This document shows, piece after piece, positions 37,473-46,567 of a stretch of 64,000 bases of DNA. The translations under genes were made by a program, and so were the position numbers. A model generated the notes under the pieces. It saw only the letters and a program-made list of their open reading frames with translations, did no database searches and was not told the DNA's origin. Positions within the stretch are counted from its first letter, which is position 1. Each line of letters begins with the position of its first letter. Location: the NCBI RefSeq assembly GCF_016863095.1, contig NZ_BOOF01000040.1, positions 1-64,000 of the forward strand. The letters are read 5' to 3'. The stretch comes from Microbispora siamensis (GTDB lineage: Bacteria > Actinomycetota > Actinomycetes > Streptosporangiales > Streptosporangiaceae).

Positions 37473-38961
37473 ACGGCGCCTCGGGGGCGGCGAGCACGCC
37501 GGCGGTCGGGCCGGACTCGACGATCCTGCCGTCCCGCATCACCGCGAGCCGTCCCGCGGCGGCGGCCACCACGGCGAGGTCGTGCGAGATGAGCAGATAG
37601 GCCATCCCGTGCTTGTCCTGAAGGCGGCGCAGCAGCGCGAGGATCTGGGCCTGCGTCACCGTGTCCAGGGCGGACACCGGCTCGTCGAGCACGATCACGT
37701 CGGGTGACGGCGCCAGCGCCCGGGCGATGGCGACGCGCTGGCGCTGCCCGCCGGACAGCGCCGAGGGCCGCCGCCGGGCGACCTCGGGGGGCAGGCCGAC
37801 GTCCTCCAGCAGGCGCCGCACCCGTTCCCGGCGCTCGGCCCGGGTGCCCGCGCGCAGTGCCCGCAGCGGTTCCGCGACGATGCGGCCCACGCTCATCAGC
37901 GGGTCGAGTGACGCGTACGGGTTCTGCGCGACGAACTGCACCCGGCCGGCCCTGACGGGTGCACCGTCCAGCAGCACGCTCCCGCTCGTCGGCTCGACGA
38001 GCCCGGTGACGACGCGGGCGATGGTCGACTTGCCCGATCCCGACGCGCCGACCAGCCCGAGCGTGCCCGACCGGTCCAGCGTGAACGAGGCGCTCTCGAC
38101 GGCGACCGTGCCGCCCGGATACACCTTCCGCAGGTCGCGGACCACGAGCAGCGGCTCTCCCGGGGCCGGTGCGGGCCCGGTGAGCGGCTGGGGGGCAGAG
38201 CGGAGCAGCAGCCGGGTGTAGGCGGCCTGCGGACTGCCGAGCACCTGTTCCGCCGGGCCTTCTTCCACGACGCGGCCCTCGGTCATGACAGCCACGCGGT
38301 CCGCACGGTCCGCGGCGACGCCGAGGTCGTGAGTGATCAGGAGGACGCTCGTGCCGTCCCTGGCCGCGACCTTCTGGACGAGGTCGAGCACGGTCTTCTG
38401 CACAGTGGTGTCGAGCGCGGAGGTCGGCTCGTCGGCGATCAGCAGCGCGGGTCGCCCGGCGAGCGCCATGCCCAGCAGCACGCGCTGCCGGAAACCGCCG
38501 GAGAGCTGGTGCGGGTAGCGGCAGAGCACCGCCGCAGGGTCGGGGATGCCCACCCGGCCGAGCGCCTCTTCGAGTGCGTCCTCGCCCGGCCGGGGGGTGC
38601 CGGTCAGCCGCAGCGCCTCGGCGAGCTGGGCGCGCACGGTCATCAGCGGGTTGAGCGCGGTTCCCGGGTCCTGGGGCACGAACGCGATCCGCCGTCCGCG
38701 CAGCCGCCGCCACGCCCGCTCCCGCAGGCCGTCCACCCGCTCGCCGCCGAAGGTGACCACGCCCCCGGTCACCCTGGCCGTGGCCGGCAGCAGGCCGGCC
38801 AGCGCGTGCGCGAGCGTGGACTTGCCCGACCCCGACTCGCCGACCACTGCCACGATCTCCCCGGCATCTATTGTCAGGTCGGCGCCGTCCACGGCCGGCC
38901 GGCCGCGCCCGGGTGGCCCGTAGCGGACGGTCAGGCCGCGTACGGCCAGCAGGGGTGTCAT
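37423..38961 (-). CDS. Fused dipeptide/oligopeptide ABC transporter ATPase (DppD-DppF type)
   Basis: A 512-residue protein with two complete ATPase halves. The first has Walker A GESGSGKST and signature LSGGFRQRV; the second has GASGSGKST and LSGGQRQRV, with Walker B VIVLDEPVSALD. Separate DppD and DppF subunits are normally encoded by two genes; fusion is also known. The ATG overlaps the upstream permease stop. It powers the importer formed with the next two permeases and the binding protein. Confidence 0.93.
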   Translation of the reverse strand: MTPLLAVRGLTVRYGPPGRGRPAVDGADLTIDAGEIVAVVGESGSGKSTLAHALAGLLPATARVTGGVVTFGGERVDGLRERAWRRLRGRRIAFVPQDPGTALNPLMTVRAQLAEALRLTGTPRPGEDALEEALGRVGIPDPAAVLCRYPHQLSGGFRQRVLLGMALAGRPALLIADEPTSALDTTVQKTVLDLVQKVAARDGTSVLLITHDLGVAADRADRVAVMTEGRVVEEGPAEQVLGSPQAAYTRLLLRSAPQPLTGPAPAPGEPLLVVRDLRKVYPGGTVAVESASFTLDRSGTLGLVGASGSGKSTIARVVTGLVEPTSGSVLLDGAPVRAGRVQFVAQNPYASLDPLMSVGRIVAEPLRALRAGTRAERRERVRRLLEDVGLPPEVARRRPSALSGGQRQRVAIARALAPSPDVIVLDEPVSALDTVTQAQILALLRRLQDKHGMAYLLISHDLAVVAAAAGRLAVMRDGRIVESGPTAGVLAAPEAPFTRELLAAIPGGGRGG

Positions 38962-39764
38962 CGCGTCTCCGATCGCGTACGCAGGACGTGCCCGAGGTGG
39001 TTGACCGCGAGCGCCACCGCGGCAATGACGAGACCGGGCACGGTCGTCAGCCACCAGGCCGAGGCGAGAAAGGGACGTCCCGCGGCGACCAGCGAGCCCC
39101 ATTCGGGCGCCGGAGGCGGGGCCCCGAAGCCGAGGAAGCTCACGGCGGCGACGGTGAGGACGGCGTTGCCCAGTTCGAGCGTCGCCAGCGCGGCGACCGG
39201 TCCCGCGGCGTTGGGCAGCACGTGGGTCAGCAGCACGGTGGCACGCCCGGTCCCGCACACCGCAGCGGCCTCGACGTACCCCGACCCGCGGACCCTGACG
39301 ACCTCGGCGCGCATGACCCGGGAGAACACCGCCGCGGCCGACACGCCGACGGCGAGGGCCACCTCGCGCGTCCCCGGCCCGAGCACCGCCACGACCACCA
39401 GGATCAGCAGGAACGACGGCACGGCGAGCAACACCTCCACCGCGCGCATGACCAGGCCGTCCAACCGCCCCCGCGCGGTTCCGGCCACCAGCCCGATCAC
39501 CGAGCCGGCGAGGACGGCGACGCCCACCGCGATGACGGCGGCCTGCAGCGAGGGGGCGGATCCGTGCACGACTCTGGCGAACACGTCCCTGCCCAGCTCG
39601 TCCGTGCCGAACGGATGCGTGGCACCCGGAGGCAGCAGCCGTTGCGTGAGATCGCCGCGCAGCGGGTCGGCGGGGGAGAACAACGCGGGCGCGAGCGCGG
39701 CGGCCGTGGCCGCCAGCAGCACGAGGGCCGACGGCACGACGCCGAGCCGCCTCACGAACGTCAT
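38958..39764 (-). CDS. Dipeptide/oligopeptide ABC permease, DppC type
   Basis: A 268-residue inner-membrane permease with about six helices. THPFGTDELGRDVFARVVHG is the family's periplasmic motif, and the EAA loop reads EAAAVCGTGRATVLLTHVLPN. Both ends overlap neighbouring genes by ATGA, so the operon is tightly coupled. Confidence 0.92.
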   Translation of the reverse strand: MTFVRRLGVVPSALVLLAATAAALAPALFSPADPLRGDLTQRLLPPGATHPFGTDELGRDVFARVVHGSAPSLQAAVIAVGVAVLAGSVIGLVAGTARGRLDGLVMRAVEVLLAVPSFLLILVVVAVLGPGTREVALAVGVSAAAVFSRVMRAEVVRVRGSGYVEAAAVCGTGRATVLLTHVLPNAAGPVAALATLELGNAVLTVAAVSFLGFGAPPPAPEWGSLVAAGRPFLASAWWLTTVPGLVIAAVALAVNHLGHVLRTRSETR

Positions 39765-40693
39765 GCGGCACGCTCCCGCAACCGGGGGTCCACCAGAGGG
39801 TGCGCCAGGTCCACCGCGAGCGTGAGCAGCGTGACGACCGCCGTGGTCACCACGACCAGGGCCTGCAGCATGGGCAGGTCCCGGGTCGTGACCGCCGACT
39901 CGACCAGCCGGCCGAGCCCGTTGCGCGCGAAGACGGTCTCCACCACGACCGACCCGGACACCAGCCAGCCGACCAGCAGCGCGGTCATCGTCAGCGCGGG
40001 CATGGCGGCGTTGCGCAGCGCGTGCGCCGTCACCGCCCGTGCCCGCGACGCGCCCTTGGCCCGCGCGGTGTCGACGTACGGCTGCCGCATCTCCACGGTC
40101 AGCCGTTCGAGGAGAACCTGCGCCACGAAGGCCGACGACGGCACCGCCAGAGTCACAGCCGGCAGCACCAGACCGGCGGGCCCGTCCTCGGCCCTCGCGG
40201 GAAACAGCGGCAGCCCGAACGAGAACGTTTGCAACAGCACCAGCCCGAGCCAGAACGTCGGGACGGACAGCGACAGGCCGGGCAGCGCGCCGAGCAGGCG
40301 GCGCAGCCACACCCGCCGGGTGTGCGCGGCCCACCAGGCGATCAGGAAGCCGAGCGGGATCGCCAGCAGCAGCGCGCCGCCCGCCAGCGCGAGCGTGCGC
40401 GGCGCCGCCTCGGCGATCGTCGAGCCGACGCCCCGCCCGGTCTGGAACGACGTGCCGAAGTCGCCGTGCAGGGCACCGAGCAGCCCGTCGAGATAACGCT
40501 CGATCGCCGGGCGGTCCAGGCCGTACTCGGCGCGCAGCGCGGCCACCCGCGCCTCGTCCACGCCGTTCTCCGGGCCGATCATGATTCGCACGGGGTCGGC
40601 GGGAAGGAGGTAGAAGGCGGCGAAGGTGAGCGTGTAGGCCGCCAGCACCACGGCCGCCGCCTGCGTGAGCCGCCGCGCCACGAACCGGGTCAT
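39761..40693 (-). CDS. Dipeptide/oligopeptide ABC permease, DppB type
   Basis: A 310-residue permease. The N-terminal helix RRLTQAAAVVLAAYTLTFA, the LPADPVRIMIG motif, and the EAA loop (RAKGASRARAVTAHALRNA) match DppB. VETVFARNGLGRLVESAV is the conserved C-terminal element. It pairs with the DppC-type permease. Confidence 0.93.
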   Translation of the reverse strand: MTRFVARRLTQAAAVVLAAYTLTFAAFYLLPADPVRIMIGPENGVDEARVAALRAEYGLDRPAIERYLDGLLGALHGDFGTSFQTGRGVGSTIAEAAPRTLALAGGALLLAIPLGFLIAWWAAHTRRVWLRRLLGALPGLSLSVPTFWLGLVLLQTFSFGLPLFPARAEDGPAGLVLPAVTLAVPSSAFVAQVLLERLTVEMRQPYVDTARAKGASRARAVTAHALRNAAMPALTMTALLVGWLVSGSVVVETVFARNGLGRLVESAVTTRDLPMLQALVVVTTAVVTLLTLAVDLAHPLVDPRLRERAA

Positions 40694-40694
40694 C

Positions 40695-41897
40695 TCAGCC
40701 CCGGATGTCCAGGAGGATCCGTTGCCCGCCGACCTCCTGGCCGGCGTAGAGCACCACGTTGCCCGGCCGGAGCCTGCCGAGCAGCGCGAGGGTCAGCGCG
40801 CGCTGACCCCCGGTCGGGATGACACCGCCGCCGGGCACCGCCACCTCCCCGTCCTGCCGGAGCACCGCGCAGCCCGGCCAGGCGCCGGTTCCCGCGGCCG
40901 CGGCCGTCGGCTCCGTCGTGGCCTCCGCGGCGGCCGGGCGGGCGGCGTAGCGGTGGCCGCGCAGCGCGCGCCCGAGGTCGGTCGTCCATTCGTGGCCGTC
41001 GAAGCCCACCACCAGGCTGAGCGTGCGGGTGGCGCCGGGGCCGCCGGCGGCGCCGGGCACCAGCCGGTCGGTCAGGCCGACCACCTCGACGTCGCCGATC
41101 GCCCGCGCCGGGACGGACAGCGTGCTCGCGGTCTCCCCGTCCTCCTGCCCCTGGACGAAGTACGCCGTGTCCTCGGCGACCAGGGTCCCCTCGCGCAGGG
41201 CCAGGAGATACGCCGGGCCGAGCAGGTCGCCGTCGAGGGCGACCGGCGGCAGGACCACCGCGCCCCCGTGCTGGAACCCGTAGGCCCCCTCGGCGTACCC
41301 GCCCGTCACCGCCTCGGCGGCGAACCGGACGATCGCCGCGTGCGCGATCCGCCGGGTCATCACCTGGACGATGAACCAGTCGCGGGCGTCCCGGAGCCGG
41401 GTCAGACCGTCGGCGTCGGCGAGCACCCGCACCCGCGACGGGTCGGTGAACGGGATGAGGGCGTCCCGCAGCAGCACGAGCTGCCACAGCCACTCGTTGT
41501 ACAGGTTGCGCGCGGCGTGCAGGCCGGGCTCGCCGATGAGCCGTTCCACCACCGGGGGGATCCAGGCGTACCCCACGCAGTTGCTGTGGATGTCCAGCAA
41601 ACCCGGCGCGCCCGTGCCGGGCGTGCTCCGCACCAGGTCCAGCACCACCTCGGAGACCGCGATGGCGTTGTCCCGCAGCTCGCCCCTGACGTCCTGGTCG
41701 GCGAGCCCGGCGTCCAGCCGCAGCGTGGCGTAGGGGCCGGACATGCTCAGGCATGCCTCCAGCCCGGCGATGAAGTCGGCCCTGGTGGCCTCCCCGCCGC
41801 CCGCGGCGGCGACCGCCGCTTCCAGCAGCGTGCCCGCGGCGGCGACGAAGGTCGCCGGGTCCACCGGGCGGCCTCCGGCGAAGTCGTTCCATGTCAT
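40695..41897 (-). CDS. Uncharacterised protein inside the peptide-type ABC operon
   Basis: A 400-residue protein I do not recognise. It has no signal peptide or membrane helix. Short conserved-looking blocks include LDIHSNCVGYAWIPPVVERL, NEWLWQLVLLRD and YGFQHGGAVVLPPV. The last third is rich in Gly/Ala/Val and could be a beta domain. GGAGG precedes its ATG, which overlaps the stop of the binding-protein gene, and it ends one base before the DppB start. Its place between the substrate-binding protein and the permeases suggests a role tied to the imported compound, perhaps as an enzyme acting on it. Confidence 0.75.
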   Translation of the reverse strand: MTWNDFAGGRPVDPATFVAAAGTLLEAAVAAAGGGEATRADFIAGLEACLSMSGPYATLRLDAGLADQDVRGELRDNAIAVSEVVLDLVRSTPGTGAPGLLDIHSNCVGYAWIPPVVERLIGEPGLHAARNLYNEWLWQLVLLRDALIPFTDPSRVRVLADADGLTRLRDARDWFIVQVMTRRIAHAAIVRFAAEAVTGGYAEGAYGFQHGGAVVLPPVALDGDLLGPAYLLALREGTLVAEDTAYFVQGQEDGETASTLSVPARAIGDVEVVGLTDRLVPGAAGGPGATRTLSLVVGFDGHEWTTDLGRALRGHRYAARPAAAEATTEPTAAAAGTGAWPGCAVLRQDGEVAVPGGGVIPTGGQRALTLALLGRLRPGNVVLYAGQEVGGQRILLDIRG

Positions 41898-43462
41898 GCC
41901 CGTACCTCCGCGTCCTGGAAGATCGGCCGCCCCGACGCGTCGAGGCGGACCCCTGTCACCCGCTCCGCGAGGCCGATCGACGAGGCCTGCTCGAAGAGCG
42001 GGATGCCGTGCCCGCCGGAGAGGATCGCCTCGGCGGCGGCGTCGACGGCGCGGGCGCGCTCGGCGGGATCGAGCACCGTGGCGATGCGGGCGATCGTGCT
42101 GTCCACCTCGTCCGGCCGGGTGCGCCGCAGCGGGTTCGCGCTCTTCACCGGATACACGCTGGCGAGGACCGTGGGATCGCCTCTGGTCACCGCCCAGGCG
42201 ACGAAGTCGTAGTCGCCCGAGCCCTGCCGCGCGCTGTTGGTGGCGTCGTCGAGCGGCGTCGGCCGCAGCTCGATCCCGGCCTCGGCGAGCTGCTGGGCCA
42301 CGAGCTGATACAACGAGCCGTAGGGTTCGCTGGCCGAGTAGACCAGGTCGAAGGACAGCCGCTGCGACCCCTTGACGCGCACGCCGTCCGGGCCGCGCCG
42401 CCACCCGGCCGCGTCGAGCAGCCGGGCCGCCTCACCGGGCGCGTACGCCAGGCCGGCCGAGCGGTCTTTGTAGCCGGGTGTAGTGGTGGCGAGCACGTCG
42501 GTGGCCGGGCGTTCGCCTGCCGCGAGCAGCGGCGCGAACCGCGACCGGTCGAGGGCGGCGCCGATGGCCCGCCGTACGGAGGGATCGCGCAGCGCGGGTC
42601 GCGACTCGTTGGGCAGCAGCGTGTACACGATGCCGGGCCGGGTGGCCGACAGCAGCCGGGGACCTTGCTCGCCGAAGGACCGCTGGTCCTGCTGGAGCAC
42701 CTGCAGGTCGGCGTCGAGCTGCCCGGACAGAAGGCTGCCGTGCCTGGCGCTCGGGTCGGTGACGATGGCGAAGGTCAGCGTGCGCACGCGCGGGACGCCT
42801 CGGTTGGCGGCCGGCGCGCCCGGCCAGGCGTAGCCGGTGCGGGCGGACAGCCGCACCTCCTCGTTGAGCGCGACCCGGTCCAGCACGTACGGCCCGGAGC
42901 CGGCCAGCCCGCCCGCGCAGCGCTGCTCGGGGGTCTTCCCCAGCGTGCCCGGGGAGAGCATGCCGAGCGTCACCATCGAGGTGGCCTGGAGGAACTGCGC
43001 GCTCGGCGCCTCGAACCGCACCTCAACGGTCTTGGCGTCGAGCGCCGAGGCCCCGGCGTACCCGGCGAGGTAGCCCGAGCCGAGCGGGGACCGCGCGCCG
43101 AGCTTGGCGATGTCGTCGAGGTTGGCGACGACCGCGGCGGCGTCCAGCGGTGCGCCGTCGCTGAACGTCACGCCGTCGCGCAGGGTGAAGGTGAACCGCT
43201 CGGCCTGCTTGTCGACCTTCCATGACGTCGCGAGCCACGGCACGATCTCTCCTGTGCGCGGGTCCTGGTCGGTCAGCGAGTCCACGAGCTGACGCGACAC
43301 GTTGAGATTCTGTGTCTGCGGGGTCTGGTGCGGGTCGAGGCAGCTCACCGGCTGGGCCAGCCCCGCGGTGAGGGCACCCCCGGCGGGCCGCTCGGCGTTC
43401 GCGGTCGCGCAGGCTGCGGCCAGCACGGCGCAGCACGCGAGCACAGAGGTCAGTCGAAGCAC
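41894..43462 (-). CDS. Peptide-type ABC transporter substrate-binding protein (family 5)
   Basis: A 522-residue secreted or lipid-anchored binding protein. The GTG-started signal (VLRLTSVLACCAVLAAACATA) has Cys at a lipoprotein-like site, though the lipobox is not ideal. The family 5 pattern is clear: DSLTDQDPRTGEIVPWLATS, FTLRDGVTFSDGAPLDAA, and DPSVRRAIGAALDR. The open frame extends upstream through the operator region, so this GTG is preferred. It would capture the substrate for the Dpp-type importer. It is divergent from the hydratase gene. Confidence 0.88.
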   Translation of the reverse strand: MLRLTSVLACCAVLAAACATANAERPAGGALTAGLAQPVSCLDPHQTPQTQNLNVSRQLVDSLTDQDPRTGEIVPWLATSWKVDKQAERFTFTLRDGVTFSDGAPLDAAAVVANLDDIAKLGARSPLGSGYLAGYAGASALDAKTVEVRFEAPSAQFLQATSMVTLGMLSPGTLGKTPEQRCAGGLAGSGPYVLDRVALNEEVRLSARTGYAWPGAPAANRGVPRVRTLTFAIVTDPSARHGSLLSGQLDADLQVLQQDQRSFGEQGPRLLSATRPGIVYTLLPNESRPALRDPSVRRAIGAALDRSRFAPLLAAGERPATDVLATTTPGYKDRSAGLAYAPGEAARLLDAAGWRRGPDGVRVKGSQRLSFDLVYSASEPYGSLYQLVAQQLAEAGIELRPTPLDDATNSARQGSGDYDFVAWAVTRGDPTVLASVYPVKSANPLRRTRPDEVDSTIARIATVLDPAERARAVDAAAEAILSGGHGIPLFEQASSIGLAERVTGVRLDASGRPIFQDAEVRA

Positions 43463-43505
43463 GGGCCCCAGTCTGCGAACCGGCGTCCTGAAACCCCTAA
43501 TTCCG

Positions 43506-43524
43506 GTTCCCATTGTATGGAAAC
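43506..43524. promoter_or_regulatory. Candidate IclR-type operator, site 3
   Basis: GTTCCCAT-TGT-ATGGAAAC has 8-bp arms with one mismatch. It is in the divergent promoter between the binding protein and hydratase genes. Confidence 0.5.
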
Positions 43525-43539
43525 TGCCTCGGGATTTTC

Positions 43540-43551
43540 GTTCAATGGAAC
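43540..43551. promoter_or_regulatory. Candidate IclR-type operator, site 4
   Basis: GTTCAATGGAAC has GTTC/GAAC arms. It lies 16 bases from site 3, so each divergent promoter of the island has a pair of related sites. Confidence 0.4.
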
Positions 43552-43595
43552 CCGGGCGTTGAGCACTCCGCCACCGGGGCGGGACCGTGCGAGGC

Positions 43596-44387
43596 ATGGA
43601 GACAATGGAGCGTGACAGCCTCGTCGGTGAGCTGCTGGATGCCTACCGGACCCGCAAACCGGTCGATCCGCCGACCGACCGGCTCGCCGGGCTCACGATC
43701 GACGACGCGTACGCGATCCAGCTCGGCCAGGTCGATCGCCTGCTCGCGGACGGCGCGGTCGTCAAGGGCCACAAGGTCGGCCTGACGTCCGCGGCCATGC
43801 GGCGGCAGCTCGGGGTGGACGCGCCCGACTACGGCCACCTCACCGACACGATGTTCCATCCGGAGGGCGCGCCGATCGACGTGTCGCGCTTCCTGCAGCC
43901 GAGGATCGAGCCCGAGATCGCCTTCGTGCTCTCCCGGCCGCTGCGCGGCCCCGGCGTGACCGCGGCCGACGCGGTGGCGGCCGTGGACTTCGTGCTGCCC
44001 GCGCTGGAGATCATCGACTCCCGGGTCAGGGACTGGCGGATCACATTGATCGACACGATCGCGGACAACGCGTCCTCCGGTGGCGTGGTGCTGGGCGGCA
44101 CCCCGGCCCGGCTGTCCGGCCTGGACATCCGGCTGGCCGGATGCGTGCTGCGGCGCAACGGCGAGATCGTCGGCACCGGAGCGGGTGCGGCAGTGCTCGG
44201 CTCGCCGCTGAACGCGCTCGTCTGGCTGGCCAACACGCTCGGCGAACGCGGTGTGACGCTGGAGGCGGGGCACACGATCCTGCCGGGCTCGGTCACCGCC
44301 GCGGTGCCGGTGGCCGCGGGCGACATCGTCCAGGCGACTTTCGCCGGTTTGGGGTCGGTGACCGCGGCGTTCGGGGAGGACCGATGA
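43596..44387 (+). CDS. nbaH: 2-oxopent-4-enoate hydratase
   Basis: A 263-residue hydratase turning 2-oxopent-4-enoate into 4-hydroxy-2-oxovalerate. [36 protein letters not shown], and [17 protein letters not shown] match MhpD-type hydratases. The start is the ATG encoding METMERD; a GTG three codons earlier and an ATG three codons later are possible. The broken aldehyde dehydrogenase gene overlaps its stop by ATGA, in the order expected for a meta-pathway operon. Confidence 0.9.
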   Translation: METMERDSLVGELLDAYRTRKPVDPPTDRLAGLTIDDAYAIQLGQVDRLLADGAVVKGHKVGLTSAAMRRQLGVDAPDYGHLTDTMFHPEGAPIDVSRFLQPRIEPEIAFVLSRPLRGPGVTAADAVAAVDFVLPALEIIDSRVRDWRITLIDTIADNASSGGVVLGGTPARLSGLDIRLAGCVLRRNGEIVGTGAGAAVLGSPLNALVWLANTLGERGVTLEAGHTILPGSVTAAVPVAAGDIVQATFAGLGSVTAAFGEDR

Positions 44388-44927
44388 AGGTGCCCGCCGC
44401 GATCGTCTGGCCGGGCAACATCGGCACCGACCTGCTGGTCAAGCTGCTGCGCAGCGACGTGATCCACGTGCGGTACATGGTCGGCGTGGACCCGGCCTCC
44501 GACGGCCTGGCGCGGGCCCGCGCGCTCGGCGTCGAGGCGAGCGCCGAGGGAGTGGACTGGCTGCTGTCCCGGCCGGAGCCGCCGCGGAACGGGGCAAGGC
44601 GATCATCATCCTCAACCCGGCCGAGCCCCCGATGATCATGCGGGACACCGTGTTCTGCGCGATCGGCCCCGACGCCGACACCGGCGCGGTCACCGAGTCG
44701 GTGCACCGGATGGTCAAGGAGGTGCAGCGCTACGTGTCCGGATACACACATTGCGCGCCGAGCCGCAGTTCGACGAGTCGCGGCCGGAGTGGAACGACCG
44801 CGGGCGGGTCGCGGTGTTCCTCGAGGTGCGCGGCAACGGCGACCATCTCCCGCCATGGGCGGGAAACCTGGACATCATGACCGCCGCCGCGGCGCGGGCG
44901 GGCGAACTCCTGGCGGTGTCCCGATGA
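44384..44927 (+). pseudogene. nbaJ: Broken acylating acetaldehyde dehydrogenase
   Basis: The first frame gives about 62 good residues ([34 protein letters not shown]). It then jumps to [20 protein letters not shown] in another frame, and near 44750 to a third ([20 protein letters not shown]). Comparison with the family's roughly 300-residue proteins shows that about 140 central residues are missing, including the catalytic Cys region, and a short frameshift follows. The enzyme would oxidise acetaldehyde to acetyl-CoA together with the aldolase encoded next. An assembly error is possible but would have to hit the next gene too. Confidence 0.85.
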
Positions 44928-45800
44928 ACGCTCCAGCGGACGAGGACAAGCACGTGGATGTCCGGATCAGCGACACCACCCTGCGCGACGGCAGCCACGC
45001 GATGGCCCACCGGTTCACGCCCGATCAGGTGCGAGCCGTGGTCCGCGCCCTGGACGCCGCGGGGGTGCGGGTCATCGAGGTGACGCACGGCGACGGCCTC
45101 GGCGGGCCCTCGTTCAACTACGGCTTCTCCGCCGTGGACGACGTCGAGCTGGTGCGGGTGGCCGGGGAGGCGGCCCGTGACGCGCGGATCGCGGTGCTGC
45201 TGCTGCCCGGCCTCGGCACGGTCGCCGACCTGCGTCGTGCTCACGACGCGGGCGCGACCGTGGCGCGGATCGCCACCCACTGCACCGAGGCCGACATCTC
45301 GGTGCAGCACTTCGGCGCGGCCCGCGACCTCGGCATGGAACCGTCGGCTTCCTGATGCTCGCGCACATGACCACCCCCGAGGCGCTGGCCCGCCAGGCGC
45401 GGATCATGGCGGACGCGGGCTGCCAGTGCGTGTACGTGGTCGACTCCGCGGGCGCGCTGTTGCCCGACGACACGCGGGCACGGGTAGCCGCGCTCGTCGC
45501 CGAGCTCGGCCGGGACGCGCAGGTCGGGCTGCACGGACACCAGAACCTGTGCCTCGGCGTCGCCAACTCACTGGTCGCCTATCAGGAGGGCGCCGGGCAG
45601 ATCGACGGCACGCTGTGCGCGCCGAGGAGCGGTACGGCGTGCCGGCCCACGAGATCCTCCGCGAGGTCGGGGCAGCCGGCTACGTGGGCGGCCAGGAGGG
45701 CATGATCATCGACATCGCCGTCCGCATGTCGTCCGCCGCAGACGCCGGATGCGCCGAGGTCAGCGGGGTGTCATCCGGAGCGCGCCGTCCATCCGGATGA
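44924..45800 (+). pseudogene. nbaI: Broken 4-hydroxy-2-oxovalerate aldolase
   Basis: The start overlaps the previous stop by ATGA. The first frame has the HMGL-like [18 protein letters not shown] motif and continues to ARDLGME, where one base is missing (about 45340). The second frame resumes as [19 protein letters not shown] and reaches [20 protein letters not shown] and GTLCA. A frame-changing deletion near 45617 removes about 100 codons, and the C-terminus [19 protein letters not shown] follows in a third frame. It would have cleaved 4-hydroxy-2-oxovalerate to pyruvate and acetaldehyde. Two separate lesions make an active product very unlikely. Confidence 0.85.
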
Positions 45801-46173
45801 CCTCGCCGTTGAGATAGTCGTGGTGGATGATCGTCAGCGCCAGGTGGGCGTACTCGTCCGGGCGGGCCGGCCTCCGCGGGAACGGAACGCCGGCCGCCAG
45901 ACCCTCCCGGAACTCCGCGGAGACCGTGGCCGGCATCGGCGTCTCCACGATGCCCGGGGCGATGGTGTTGACCCGGATGCCGTACTGGGCGAGGTCGCGC
46001 GCCGCGGGCAGGGGCAGCCCGACGACGCCGCCCTTGGACGAGGAGTACGCGGCCTGCCCGATCTGCCCCTCATAGGCGGCGACCGAGGCGGTGTTGACGA
46101 TCACGCCGCGCTGCGCGGCGGGGTCGGAGCCGGCGTGCGGCTCGCTCAGGCAGTACGCGTGAAGGCGGTAGTG
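45760..46173 (-). pseudogene. Acyl-CoA dehydrogenase/SDR fusion remnant
   Basis: On the minus strand the frame opens with [12 protein letters not shown], a hallmark of acyl-CoA dehydrogenases, and runs straight into [19 protein letters not shown], the core of a 3-hydroxyacyl-CoA type SDR with YSSSK and PGIVETP. It ends normally at MTPR. The N-terminal Rossmann motif is absent, so the SDR cannot work. A deletion joining two neighbouring beta-oxidation genes explains this best. Confidence 0.75.
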
Positions 46174-46246
46174 ATCATTTAAGCGGTGGCTTTCGTCTCG
46201 AACGGTGGTCCGGCCGCGGACCCGGGCCGGGGTGGACAGGGGGCGT

Positions 46247-46567
46247 TCAGACCACGGCGGAGCCGCCGAGCCGGGCCAGGGCCCCCGCGATCGACTCGGC
46301 GGGATCGCGATTGATGACGTCCTTCAGCCGCCCGGTGATCCGCACCTGCCCGTCGGCGGCCAGCGAGCCGAGGTCCCCGGTGCGGAACCAGCCGTCGGGG
46401 GTGAACGCGTGCGCGTTCAGCTCCTCGCGCACGTACCCGAGCATCATCTCCGGGCCGTGCAGCAGCAGTTCGCCCACCTCGCCCGGCTCGACGTCCCGAC
46501 CCGAGGGGTCCACGGCGCGCAGCTCCACGCCCGGCGCGAGCCTCCCAACTGTGGGCCCGCGGGGAGC
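46247..46567 (-). pseudogene. Acyl-CoA synthetase (AMP-binding) fragment
   Basis: About 90 residues of an adenylate-forming ligase: TVGRLAPGVELRAVD, PGEVGELLLHGPEMMLGY, DGWFRTGDLGSLAADG, and ITGRLKDVI. Everything before the core and the C-terminal Lys region is missing. After RLKDVI the sequence ([21 protein letters not shown]) no longer matches the family, so another junction lies there. Confidence 0.75.
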
